DNA of 64,000 nt, taken from contig OZ037769.1 of NCBI GenBank assembly GCA_964035545.1, forward strand, positions 8,307,929 through 8,371,928, given 5' to 3'. The DNA is from Bugula neritina (lineage: Eukaryota; Bryozoa; Gymnolaemata; Cheilostomatida; Bugulidae). Below, in pieces: positions 1-14,779 of this stretch; position 1 is the first letter of the stretch; the number at the start of each line of letters is the position of its first letter. Below the pieces are notes generated by a model. The model was not told where the DNA came from. It saw only the letters and a list, made by a program, of their open reading frames with translations, and did not search any database. Made by a program: the position numbers and the translations under genes.

Positions 1-37
1 ATATATATAATATATGATCTTATATATGATCTTATAT

Positions 38-1680
38 ATATTGGTGATGTTAGGGAAAGCATCCCTGTAGTAATAATTGCTCCTGCGTCTCATCTGAAAG
101 ATTAGTTTTTAGTTTGAGTTTACAAAAAAACTGTTCCATCAAGGATTTTCTAACAAAAATGGTGACCACGGTGAGTTTGAGTTTTATTTAATCCTTTATT
201 TGGGTGAGAAGAAGCAATTAATTAAACTCGTTGTATGGTAGTGTTCTGCAATATTTATATAATGCATATTATGTGCCAATACCACACTAACAATCTGCAG
301 CACGTGTAAATACTACAATATACAGGATTCTTCAACTCCACTCAACACAGTTTTACAGTATTATAATAGTGCTTAATATAAATGAGCTCGTGAAAAAAAT
401 TTAGATTTAGGGGTTGCCTCCCTTGTTTAATTTCCTCAATGATGTGTTGTCCTAAAGATAAAAATACAATTAATAATTTAAAAAACAACAATGCCCCTGC
501 ATTTTATAAACACATTACTGTAGCGTGAAAAGCTTCTTTATCAAATCATCTCAAAAAAAAATATTTAAAATAAAGAACACTCAGGAGTTCACATGTTTGA
601 ATATATCACTCAACCGTATATTTCCGGTGACTAGTTAGAAAAAAAACCAAATTTACTTTAAGAGATATAATTATTTGGGTTGTTGAATGCATACATGCAT
701 TCAACTCAAATAGAAATTCATGCACGGGCTTTCCATGTACCGATCTCAGGGAGATCGATCTGAGAAATGTGCTCAGATCGATCGGTTTTCCATGAGAGTG
801 TCAGATCGATCTCGCTGAGTTACCTCCTCTTGAGTGAAGGATGCTTTAAAAGTATAATTTGTTCACCTATTTGAGTGATTAAAGCTACTACTGTTGAAAA
901 CAAAATTTTCGTAGTCTAAAATTTAATCCCAGCTATAAACTATACGCAGCAAAGCTTTCAGTGTATGGTAATTTGGCCAATTTAAAATGATTCATTTTAA
1001 TTTTTTAGCTTGACAGCTTATATAAGATTATTGGCTGTCTTGCAGATTATTAATAAACTTACAGGACTGTTAGGCTTAAAATTACAAAGAAAATAGCTAA
1101 TGAAACTAAGTTTTAGTTGTCATTTGAATTCAATTTAAATTCTCCCATTTTTTTACCTTCTACTGCATATAATTGAGTTTTCTTGATCATTGTACTGAAA
1201 GTCAAAGTTTTGGCATCTGAAAAGGTGGCTATTATAATTATTTAATACTTTGTTTAGTAGTTATCAATAAATTATCATTTTTATTAGCAGACAACATTGT
1301 AGCGCGCAGTCTTTTTCTACTTCTCAGATCGATCTAGCGTCTTTCCATGGTCTTATTGACACGAGATCGATCTCGAGCTTCACAGACCGACCAGCTCAGA
1401 TCGACGGAGATCGATCTTTAGCGTCTTTCCATGGATCGATCTCGCTAAGATCGATCTGAGATCGGTACATGGAAAGCCGGTGATAGAAAGCTGGTGATGA
1501 TGTAATGAGTGTACAAAAGGTTATGGGTACCAGAGGATTACATGGAAAACTGTGTCAACCTTACTTCTTACATACCATTTGTGAAAAAAAATTATTTTCA
1601 TCAACTTCCTTATGGCTTTCAACCTAGTTTTGTTGTCAACTTTGTTTATATGTCAGGGAGTCCCACATGCTTCAAAGTGT
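38..1680. repeat. Interspersed repeat R1, first copy, interrupted by a MITE
   Basis: The stretches 38-715 and 1490-1680 align with 6861-7525 and 11155-11310. Shared landmarks are GTATGGTAGTGTTCTGCAAT (near 234), TGCCAATACCACACTAACAA (near 273) and GGCTTTCAACC (near 1613). Its 5' part also matches the body of the tRNA-headed SINE at 24725-24945 (GGTGATGTTAGG...AGCATCC). This copy is split by the TIR element at 727-1478. Confidence 0.65.
727..1478. mobile_element. MITE with GGCTTTCCATG termini and GATCGATC-rich ends
   Basis: The ends are a perfect 22-bp inverted repeat beginning GGCTTTCCATGTACCGATCT (727-748 and 1457-1478). About 90 bases at the left end and 165 at the right end are packed with AGATCGATCT palindromes and TTTCCATG repeats; the middle is AT-rich and non-coding. 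No clean target duplication is visible. I cannot assign a superfamily. Confidence 0.65.
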
Positions 1681-3727
1681 CAATTGATATAGTTGCATAA
1701 CTATAGATATTATAAAAATGTGCAGTAAATTCACTGTTAAGATGGGCTGCAAAGCAATTATAGTGACTTTGAATAATAAAAACTATAATATACTTTCTGT
1801 ATAGCTACTCAAAGAATTTTCTGTTATTAATGTTGTAGTTTTCAGGAATATATTTACTCTTTGACGCTACTACTAGAAGTGCAGCATGTTTTAAATAAGC
1901 TTGTATGGTTAGTTAAGATGCAATAATTTACTGTATTCTCTGTTTACTTAAGTTGTCTCCTCTTTAATAAACTGTGAACTGCAGAAATGTAATATAAGTA
2001 TAATATATAACTTACTGAAATGGCAGTCGGTTTATTTTTACATCTGGTATAATGATTTTGATGATTCTTCACTATATATTTTTAGCTTTGCTGGTAATTT
2101 TTTATAAGAAAGCTACCGTACGGTATGCGCTGTGTATACAGGCATCATGTTACATTTAGTTGGCACATTTCCAATTATCTTACTGTATATTTATATCACC
2201 TGACTACATTTTTTATCTTTTACCAAATATCTGTGCATTTTTTCAGAACGCATTTGTCTAGCCTGTGTTAATACAACTCTATTCATGCATATAATTACTA
2301 TAATAACATGATGATCTACACATATTTTTCTTGTACAATAAACTATCACCATTTTATATTTATTCTGATCATAATGTAGACATTGCTCATTAATGGTAAG
2401 AAATTACTTATACCTTGTGTTCCTACATTTTGAGCTCTCTGAGGAAGAGACGTGGCAGGAAATATGTGAACATAGAGTGAGTTGTCCGCTATGTGTGTTT
2501 GGGTGTCCAGCTTCAACTAGTCACTGTAAAAGGGGGGGAGTTGTTGAAAGAAGGGGGTAATCATATAGACCAGTTAGAATATAATTTCTGGCATAAAAAC
2601 AGTAAATGGATAATCCATTAGGATATGGTGTTGGAAGTGGGATACAAGAATAAAGCAATTACTCAGCTTCATTTATGTTGACACCTAAGTGTAGTTGACC
2701 TCTGTAGTTGACAGTGATTGCAGGTTGGTGATGTGTTGCTTATAGGTATAATGGATACACATACTGAAATAATTATGATAAATATAGTTGTCATCTGTAA
2801 ATAATGTACTTGAAAATAACGAAAGGAGATGTAAGTATATTACATAACCTACTCAGTGTTCTATGAATATAATCAATATCAGTAGAAGCATCATGTTATG
2901 GTCTGACATCTTGTGTAATTAGTTACTTATAAAAACAAAACAACAAAACAGATTCGAATGAATGAAATACAAATATTAAAATAAATGGTTGGACCTACCT
3001 AAGCCTATGCTGATAAGAAATCTTATAGTCTATTATTTACAACACTGATTAATGATTTAATACCATCATGTGCAAACATTATGCTTTGAGACTTTAACAT
3101 AAATTGCACAAACCTGCCACATTTAGCTTTGAAACTTTAATGCAATGCAACTTTTGTGTATTATAACTTTAATAAATAAGATTTTGTAGATAAAATTTAA
3201 TTGCTTTTTGTATTCTATTTAAATAAATTGCACTTCATTTATGTGAATGTGCACAATATTTTAAAAACTGTAGTCTCGGATAGTCAATTGCTGTATTAAT
3301 TAAAATAAGCGTAAAAAATGCATATTCTTCTATTTCAAATAATTCGACATAGCTCTGACGTTCTTCCTAATTTTGTTCATGCCTACTTATAAAGTATAAT
3401 AGCCCATAATTACAATGAATTTCACAATGTGTTTTCATGTCGATGATATGTATTAGATAAATAATTTATTAAATATATAAATAAAAATCAATCAATCAAT
3501 AAATACACAAAGAAATTATTAAATAAATAACTTATTGAATAAATAAATAAATCAAACCCAAAAAACCTTTGTGTTAAAACTTTAGTTGAAGTATTTTTTG
3601 GAGTTGTCATGCATATGATGTACTATAGACGTGCAAGGAGTGGTTATGTGTGAATGATTTTTCAACCTGAGCCAAGTGTTGACTGAGTTTGACTTGCCTT
3701 TAATGTGTTCCCTTTATTTGTGGATAG
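1681..3727. other. AT-rich non-coding stretch
   Basis: No gene, TIR element or recognised repeat is visible. It includes a (AAAT)n-like A-rich patch near 3460-3560. A G-run lies at 2530. Confidence 0.5.
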
Positions 3728-4451
3728 TTTGGCTGGGCTGCAGCTTCATTTCTGTATCTACAAGGAGGAGAGTTATATCACTTGCCTCCTGAACGCGTTG
3801 TACTTGCTACCAATGCTCCTGTAGATAACATGGTATCAGAAAGTGTGTTGGGATATGCCGATTTTCTATTTCGAAGAAGTATAATGTTACCACTGATGCA
3901 TATAATGCTGCTAAAATAGGTTATGCTAATAACCAAACGTCTGATTGGGTTGAGAAAATTACCGATTCAAATCTTTACGGCATAATTGGTAAATCAAAAA
4001 GCGTTTTAGAAAAGTCTAGAATAAATGGCAGGGATGTTCAACAGGAAATATGTAACAGATTGCTAGAGAAATTGCAGAAACAAAGGCAGCAAAAGCAGCG
4101 AGCTCTATGTTCTGCAATCAAACAGTTGATTCAAGATCCTGACCATTTCTCTGCTGGTATCCTTGCCCACGATTCACAAATATCTCCAGATCTCATTGAA
4201 ACTGCTTCCGGTATTGTAAATTCACCAAACAGTCTCCTTGGTAAAGAGTTTATTTTGAAACAAAATAATGGTAACACATTTTTTCGCCATAGAGTAATAG
4301 AGCGCAGGGATAATGGCAACTGTGTGAAATACATGTCTGTGGTTTTTTGAAATTGAAAAGGATGTTGATAAAGCGCAGGATTTTATTTTCTCTTTGCACA
4401 ATTTTGTTGCGTCATTTTTGTTAGAAGAAGCATATTTTGAGTGACCCTGGT
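3728..4451 (+). pseudogene. Frameshifted repeat-associated ORF of unknown family
   Basis: Two reading frames make one protein-like sequence. The first runs from 3728 with GWAAASFLYLQGG, LPPERVVLATNA and DNMVSESVLGYADFLFRR. The second takes over near 3877 (NVTTDAYNAAKIGYANN, TSDWVEKITDSNLYG) and stays open through a Lys/Gln-rich helix (EKLQKQRQQKQRAL) and IQDPDHFSAGILAH to a TGA at 4348-4350, followed by more protein-like sequence out of frame. The style matches uncharacterised proteins that recur in many copies in aquatic invertebrate genomes, apparently tied to mobile elements. I know no function. At least one frameshift and an in-frame TAG in the first frame make it a relic. Confidence 0.5.
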
Positions 4452-5240
4452 ATAGAAATTATCTTGAAATCCAAAATCTTACGTGTCTGTCTAGCATCCA
4501 CATTTATTAGACTCAAATTTTGTTTAGACCTCATGCTACGCCCTTTTTAGGACTCGGATATATTCTAAAGCGAGCATTCAGTTTTATTTACAGACTTGTA
4601 GTAACTTAACCCAGCTGTTTAAATTGTCTCAAGATTTTTGGGTAGGCGTTTTAGTAATAACTGTATAATGAGGAATTTTATGGCCAGTTTATTATATGCA
4701 TATGTAGTTAGTAAAGCAACTTTTCAACAATGTTCCACAGCTGTTTAAAGCAATTGTTGATTGTATTACAAATTGTATAGTAGGATATGTAGTAGCCAAG
4801 AGAACTTATTATATTATATTGTGTGCTGCAATTATAACTCAAGTGTTAACTTCAAGTATTCTAGTGTGTATTATTATCAGGTGTGGGTAACAAATAATTA
4901 GGTGTGCTTTACATATATCTAATAATTTTGTTTGTGTTTCAAATGCATTACTTTTCACTAGAACTAACTTGTTGTAAAATATAATTTTATAATAGAGTTT
5001 TATGAAAGCTAATAAATACAGTATATTTTGTATATAATGTATACCATCCTCTACTATTGTAATTCACAGTATAGCTCCCAAGTGTAATTTATAACAGTTG
5101 CTTGCGTGCAAGTGGCACGGCTGCAGTCCAATTCCCAAAGTGGGCAAACAATTCCACATATATTTTGTTTCTATAACAATGAAATGATTATGCATAACAA
5201 ATAAAGTTTATCTGCAAATTATTGTAGTGTTGAGTTACCA
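4452..5240. other. AT-rich stretch without recognised content
   Basis: I see no coding region, inverted-repeat element or tRNA-like sequence between the broken ORF and the tRNA-like repeat that begins at 5244. Confidence 0.5.
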
Positions 5241-5243
5241 AGT

Positions 5244-5310
5244 GGCCCCGTGGTGTAATGGTAGTACACTTGCTTGCAAGCCAGAGGACTCTAGATTCCC
5301 AGTAAGGGCA
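5244..5310 (+). repeat. tRNA-derived repeat, copy 1
   Basis: It has an A-box-like GTGGTGTAATGGTAG and the arm ACTTGCTTGCAAGCCAGAGG, shared with 25773-25843 and 60286-60356. The B box is damaged (CTAGATTCCC). The flanks are also shared: GTGTTGAGTTA upstream and a T-rich ATTATTTT downstream. That suggests a SINE or retro-copied tRNA and not an active tRNA gene. Confidence 0.55.
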
Positions 5311-5604
5311 AAATTATTTTTTAATTATGATCATAATAATTATTTAATAAGGATTATGATAAATATGGGCTTTTTATTAGGATTAAGAAAAGCAGTTACT
5401 GCTGTGTAAATTGAAATGATTTTTTTGACAATGCAATATGCAACAAGCATAATTTAAAGAACAAAAAATGTTGGAAACAACAAAAATGGCCACTTGTATT
5501 CTTTAATGTAGTTCTGGTAAGACTCTCACCACTTCCTCAAGCATCATGCAAATGGATTGTTTGCTCCATGTCTAAGGACGGTTGCAATAGGTGGTACTGG
5601 TCAT

Positions 5605-5721
5605 GCATATATGTATATATGTATATATGTATATGTGTATATGTGTATATGTGTATATGTGTATGTGTGTATGTGTGTATGTGTGTATGTGTGTGTCTAT
5701 GTGTGTGTGTGTGTCTATGTG

Positions 5722-5769
<48 letters not shown>

Positions 5770-5789
5770 TGTGTGTGTGTGTGTGTGCT
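5605..5789. repeat. Compound microsatellite (GTATAT / GTGTAT / GTGCGT)
   Basis: Runs pass gradually from GTATAT to TGTGTA to TGTG to TGCG and back to TGTG. Long Cys/Val or Tyr/Ile reading frames here are artefacts of the repeat. It abuts the hammerhead-like motif at 5789. Confidence 0.9.
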
Positions 5790-5828
5790 ACTCTGAAGAT
5801 GGGTACAGTGGTACCCGAAATATCAGTA
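5789..5828 (+). ncRNA. Hammerhead-like motif of a Penelope-type repeat end
   Basis: The order is TACT, CTGAAGA, hairpin GGGTAC-AGTG-GTACCC, GAAA, TATC, AGTA. CTGAAGA fits the hammerhead CUGANGA core, the hairpin is stem II, and TACT/AGTA could form stem I, but stem III is almost absent. The next 50 bases (ATTACTTTACCTAATAA) match the Penelope remnant's 3' end at 36989-37029, read on the minus strand. It is probably the end of a Penelope-like element; catalytic activity is doubtful. Confidence 0.45.
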
Positions 5829-5893
5829 TAATTACTTTACCTAATAATGTGATAAATCAACAACGTTTCTCGTATACTTATTTATATATATAT

Positions 5894-6757
<864 letters not shown>

Positions 6758-6763
6758 TCTGTG

Positions 6764-6765
<2 letters not shown>

Positions 6766-6860
<95 letters not shown>
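6766..6860. repeat. (TA)n microsatellite
   Basis: About 95 bases of TA between the retrozyme-like unit and the second copy of repeat R1. Confidence 0.95.
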
Positions 6861-6861
<1 letters not shown>

Positions 6862-7525
6862 CCTTCTGTGCCTCATCTGCATAATTAGTCTTTAGCCCGA
6901 TTTAACAAAAAGAAACTTTTCAATCAAGAGTTTTCTCACAGGGATGATGACTGTAAACTTGTGTGAGTGAGTGTGAGTGAGTTTTAGTTAATCCTTTATT
7001 TGGGTGAGGAGAAACAATTAATTATTATCATTGTATGGTAGTGTTCTGCAATATATTTATATAATGCATATTATATGCCAATGCCACACTAACAATCTGT
7101 AGCACGTGTAAATACTACAATATACAGTAATCCTCAACTCTACTCAAAACAGTTTTACAGTATTAAAATAGTGCGCAATATAAATGACCTCATCAAAAAA
7201 ATTTAAGTTTGGTAGTTGTCTCCCACGTCTAATTAACTCAAATATTTGTTATTCTAAAGACAAAAATACTAATATTGGTATAAAAATCACACTATACGTT
7301 GCAGTTTATAAACACAATTTTCCTATATAAAAATTTCTTGCAAGAAAATTAAACAAAAATAACAGTTTTGAGTGAATAACACTTGGCAGTTCATAAATTT
7401 AAACATATTAGAAATCAGTCTATTTCAGGCTTGAGACATTTGGAGAGAGAGAAATTTAGGGATAACTCCTATTTCTGTTATTATTTGTGCAGTTGATTGC
7501 ATTTGAGCATTCAACTCATATATGC
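6861..7525. repeat. Interspersed repeat R1, second copy (left part)
   Basis: It matches 38-715 from CTCATCTG... through GCACGTGTAAATACTACAAT and AAACACA to CATTCAACTCA. R1 resumes at 11155 after the transposon, so that insertion splits this copy too. Confidence 0.65.
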
Positions 7526-8410
7526 CAATTTATCACTTAGGTTTGCAATCCCTGATAAAGTTTTTTACTCTCCTGATTATTCAAATATAGGGTCTAAGTA
7601 AACGTTTGCAGGTAGATGTGGACTTCTTATCCTTGAGCATTTTGAGAATATGAAGATGGCTGCCAGGCACCAAACGAGTTTTTATAATTCAAATGTACTT
7701 ACCCATTGGGGCTAAATTTAGGGTTCCACTGCTTTGAAATCTTTAGAAATTAATATAATACAGATGCATGTGCCTTTATCATGTGCATTATTGAGTAATA
7801 GGCAAATGATAACCAAGGGTAACTAAGCTAAGCCTTAATCATTTATTTTTTCCAGTTTAACCTAGCCTTGCCGTGTTTATAATTTCCTTGCATCCTTGCA
7901 TCAGTTTGTTCTAACTTCATGAAAATTTACTGTATGGTGTGATTTTATATGCTGTTTACAAATATGTCCACCAAATAAAGCTGAAAGGAGTTCTGCAAAT
8001 TTAAAATGCAACGTCATTGCCATATGAGCTAAATAGCAATTTATTTCAAACTAGCATGCTTATCAAAAAGGTTTGTTGAGCTGCCAACTTAATAGTTATT
8101 TTCAGTTTTAAAACTTTAGTTATGTTTTTTAAAGTTATAAAAAGGGGTCAAAAAACCTTAATAACACAACACCATGGTTTCTTAACATAATTTAATTGCT
8201 TTATTATTGACACATCATTTATCTAAATATTGACATTTTTGCTTTCGAAAACTATATCTACAATCAGCACATTTGAATTTTCCTCTAAAAGCATTTGTCA
8301 ACAGTTTTTTATGATGGGGCAAGTAATATATCTATTAGAACAGTGGTTCCCTACCTTTTTCATACCAATCTCCTTTCATTAACGTTTACTATTAATTTCT
8401 CCGCCTTTTA

Positions 8411-9025
8411 ATGACTTATGTTGAGTGCACTGGCACACTAATGGCTGAAATTGATTTGGTAGAAGTAGTTAATTCTACTTTTGGTGGTTTCTCCAAAATG
8501 CTAAATAGAAAAGTTTTTCCAGAATGTACGATGTCTGATAATATTGGTGGGAGAGCTGTTAAAGCCAGTCTTCATGAAAGTGTAATCACTAGCATGAAGG
8601 ACTTTGAAAAGATGTTGATTAGAATTGTAGAGAGCTCAAGAACAGCAAAACTGTGGGCCATGTGCTTTATTGGACCAATTTTTACCATCAACACCCACAC
8701 CATAGTTGTTAAAGAGGGAGACTGGGCCTTACACCTAACAATGGAAGAGGAAATGCACTATCTGCATAGCATGGAGGTCATGACACAAGATGTAAGGATT
8801 GGATCCGCGGCTGGTAACCACACAATGCATCATAAACGCGGCCAGCTTGACGGCATCTGGCCAGACATGACCATTGAGGTGACCTTCGTGAGATTTGGTC
8901 ACAGCGAGGGGAAATCATTGGCATCACTACTAAATCTGAAACTCTCAAGGTGTGGGTGTACAGCACTTTTGCATGCAACAAGATACAGTAAGGCCTCAGT
9001 GACATCAGAGATGAGTCTGAAATAA
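8411..9025 (+). pseudogene. Transposon-associated ORF in T1, long copy
   Basis: A 204-residue open frame with SSRTAKLWAMCF (about residues 75-86), GDWALHLTMEEEMHYL, then HKRGQLDGIWPDMTIE and HSEGKSLASLLNLKLSRCG. This order (SRTAKLW, GDW.LHL, D..W..D..IE) resembles uncharacterised, highly repeated proteins of marine invertebrates that I believe belong to mobile elements. It is shorter than such proteins, and the second transposon copy breaks the same frame, so it is probably a fragment. I do not know its activity. Confidence 0.5.
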
Positions 9026-9159
9026 ATGCTTTCACTACTCATAAGGATGAGATGCAATCAAGAATCCACTCTGATTCAAAAGCAGGGAGTCTGTCAAATG
9101 GAAAATTGAACTCTGCAATGACCCACTCAAAGAATGATGCCACCCAGTTGCTCTTGTCA

Positions 9160-9460
9160 ATATTGAAGCAGATAAGTGCAACTGAGATGAGGATGCTTCA
9201 ACACATTTACAATAGAAATTGGGAAGACCATGTAACAAATGATAATATAAAGGAGGAGGTGAAAATAGAAGCCATTGCAATAGACATGAGGAGGAGACCT
9301 CTTCAATGGTATGTACATGTGAGCAGAAGAGATAGGGAGGGAGATATTATAATGGTGGCTGAGATGAAGATACAGAGAAAAAAGAAGGGGGCCAAAGAAA
9401 AGGTTAATGGATACAGTGAAGGATGGCATACTAAAATGTGGTCCTTCAGATAAAGATGTT
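9160..9460 (+). pseudogene. LINE reverse-transcriptase C-terminal fragment inside T1
   Basis: The frame reads TEMRMLQHIYNRNWEDHV, then LQWYVHVSRRDREGDI and a basic stretch (MKIQRKKKGAKEK). In many non-LTR retrotransposons the end of the RT ORF has E.RMLRW, LRWYGHV.RRD and GR.KRGRPK.RW in this order. Only the C-terminal 95 or so residues are present. The same fragment is at 17975-18290 in the other copy. Confidence 0.65.
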
Positions 9461-11153
9461 GATGACAGAATCAGATGACACTCTCTGATAGCACTTGTTG
9501 CCCTGCAAAACCGCTACTCATCCTGAACCACAGTGTACTAGGTGAGAAATTCCGAGACAAAGCCCTATAATAAACAATTTGCTGCCTTCCCATGGCCTCT
9601 CAGGGTGTCATACAGTGGCAACAATGTAAAATATTGGAAAGGAAGTCAAACTAAATGTCTTCGTAGAAGGAAAGTGTGATTTGGTGACACTAGTGCTTCT
9701 TTTCAGGATGACTATTCATACAAGCTACCAAGTTTATGCTATTTTACTACAATTATGCAAAGTGCTCCTCCATGACATCTACAAGACAAAAGGCTTGGGA
9801 AACCAAGGTCAACAATGCTGTTTGCGATGTGCCTTTAACTTATGTACTTTGCCTCCTACAGATGAAGCTATTGGACAATGTCACCAGAAGACACCTCCAG
9901 GTAGCCATATGAAACTGCGACATTAAACCCACTAAAAAATTGGTAGGTAAAAGGAGATCTAATAGAATCTCTTTTCTCAAAAGGAATAGGAAATGATGTT
10001 TCGCTTACAGCAGACAGTATGAAGTGGATCATTTTACTTAATTTGGTGTACACTCGATGACTCTAGCTTTTGGCGATTTTTTACAATTTAGCTGCTATTG
10101 TATAAATATTTTTGTCTCAAACTATTAAAGTTTTAACAAATAAAACTGAGTAATTAAACCTTTTCCAATTATGCATGATTTTCTATGTCTTCCTAATTTA
10201 TTAGTACATTGAGATATAATACAGGCCGTGATGATTCACAAATATATATTTAGCTCGTATGACAATGACGCCGCGCTTAAATGTTGCAGGACTTCTTCCC
10301 ATTCATTTTTGTTATGCATAGATAGAATCAGCAAATTCTATTACCCCATATAGTAAGTTTTCATAAATTTTGAGCAAACTTTAAAATGTTTGATCATAAT
10401 CTGCTGATGTCTACTAAATAAAATAAAAATGGCCCAAATTCATTAAATGCTCCTGTGGAAGCCAACAATCATGCAAAACAACAAGATATGGCTTTTCTAG
10501 TACATCAATCCCATGCACAGAGTTCTGCCCTTGTGAAGCAGTAACAGGAGTGTGCTGCAATGAACTGACATTTCTAACAAATGCTAATGGTAGAAAAAAT
10601 GAAAGGGATGTTTAATATGAACATGAGTGTAAGTTTGTAGCATTTGTACGATTATATATATGTTCCATTTTAACTTTAGCTAAACAATATGCTGCCTCTG
10701 TATCTTTTTTCACTTTCTATTCGCTGGCAATAAGAATTTTTTTCATTATATATCTGTCCAGTGTCCAAACAGTTATTCAAAAACCTTGTACCTATCCTTT
10801 CTCTGCACCATATGTGATGTTTTATTGAAACAATTCCGATTTTTGAGCTGAGAAACATGTCTCTTGGTTCTTTACTTTGATTCATTTTTTGCTGGCAAGG
10901 CACATATTCATTCCAAAAATGCGCATCTATTTCAATCATCAAAAAGATTTTGTTTTTGCAATATAATATAGACTTTATGCCTACTAGATTACGATTTTTT
11001 CATAATTGGCGGCCATTTTGGATTTCTCAAAATGCTCAAGGGTGGCAGGTCCACACCCACCTGAAAACATCCACCTGGACCCTCAAGATAAATAATCAAA
11101 AGAGAAAAAAACTTTATCCGAGATTGCGAACCTAAACCCCAGTTCTGCCAGAC

Positions 11154-11310
11154 TATAACATGATGTAATGAGTTGACAAAAGGTTAAGGGTAGCAAAGGA
11201 TTTCAAGGAAAACTGTTTCAACCTTCCTTCTTACATACCAACTGTGAAAAAGAATTAATTCTCATCAACTTGCTTATGGCTTTCAACCAAGCTGCTGACT
11301 TTGTTTACAT
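11154..11310. repeat. Interspersed repeat R1, second copy (right part)
   Basis: It starts at the TA after the transposon end. ATGATGTAATGAG, ACAAAAGGTTA and CTTATGGCTTTCAACC match 1495-1630, the right part of the first R1 copy. Confidence 0.6.
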
Positions 11311-12198
11311 CAATCATTTTGTTAAGCACATACCACTCGATATATAAATTATTTCTATGTTATTTCAATTTACAAAACTGTTGGGATGATAAATACATAA
11401 TATATCTACAACATAAAAGACAAGACAAAGTTTCGAAAAAAAACTCTCTTTCTTTTGCAAGTAGAAACTTGGCCAATCATCAAATTACTCTATATATATA
11501 ATTGTTATCAATATGATTATTGAATAATTTATTATGAATAACTTCCACTTTAAGCTTATTTTGTAAGACCCGAAGTACAACGCCTCCAGGTGAGCCTTAC
11601 ACCAAAATCTCTAATATATTGTGGGCAACAGTTGTATGTAATACAAATTGGAAATATATAAATATTGAAAAAGCAATTTTTTTAAAATAAATTGAATTTT
11701 GATATTTGTCTTCCTTGAATTTTTCAAAATAATTTTCTGTTCTTGAAATCCAAAAATACAAATATTGAGCACTTAAAGCTGTTGAACAACGTAACGTTTT
11801 ACTATTGTTGTATAACTGAAGTTTTAACTATCAAGTCAGGTCAACATTATTCAAATGAAATTGCCACTCCGAAAATAAACAACTTGAAAGTCAAATACTG
11901 ATTTTTGAAACAGTGTTTCAATGCATTAAATTCTTCACCTAAAATAGTCATATGTTTTTGATTGAACAGCTGTTGCATCGTGCAAGCAGCTTACCTATGT
12001 ATGTGCCACCACCAGCAAAACAGTTTTCTCTAAAGGTAATTACTTTGAGCTTCTGTTGGTTCCGCTACTTTGCAAACTCTATATGACACTGTAGCTACTC
12101 TCACTGCTTTCCCACACATAATTCCTATAGTCTGATGATTCAAATGGCTGTAGATGAACATATGAACATATGCAGTCAGTGTTTACCTCTGTTGTATT

Positions 12199-12200
<2 letters not shown>
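11311..12200. other. AT-rich non-coding stretch
   Basis: I see no gene or recognised repeat before the long TA array. Confidence 0.5.
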
Positions 12201-14520
<2,320 letters not shown>

Positions 14521-14779
14521 TATAAACTATTAAAGCAAGTATAGGTCACTAAATATATATAGAAACAAACTTTATTGACATCCTCTTAAATATTAGTAAA
14601 TAATTAATAATTGCTTCTTTTGGCATTTCTGATAGAAACATAATTAACTACTCTTTCTAAATATTTACCAATACTTTGCTATTAGTTAGAAAGGTTTTTA
14701 ATTCAAGTTGTATTAGTTGATTAACATCAATACTTTGAAAAATGTACTGCCTACCTTCAGTAGGGTTTAATTCTCAAAC

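Larger units (their letters stand above)
7520..11153. mobile_element. TA-inserting DNA transposon T1, long copy
   Basis: The ends are long inverted repeats of about 160 bp. Left is TAGGTTTGCAATCCCTGATA near 7539; right, reversed, is TAGGTTCGCAATCTCGGATA, and both continue through GAGCATTTTGAGAA. The right outer end is TGCCAGAC followed by TA. The left outer end is diverged, so 7520 is approximate. The interior matches the second copy at 16295-18777 up to about 9925; 9925-10960 is found only here. It carries a transposon-type ORF (8411) and a LINE tail (9160). The superfamily is uncertain; a TA target allows Tc1/mariner-like or related groups. Confidence 0.7.

Noticed and set aside
8341-8366. 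hAT-like end CAGTGGTTCCCTACCTTTTT inside T1
   Set aside because: Resembles a common hAT terminus, but no matching inverted end was found and it is shared by both T1 copies as interior sequence.
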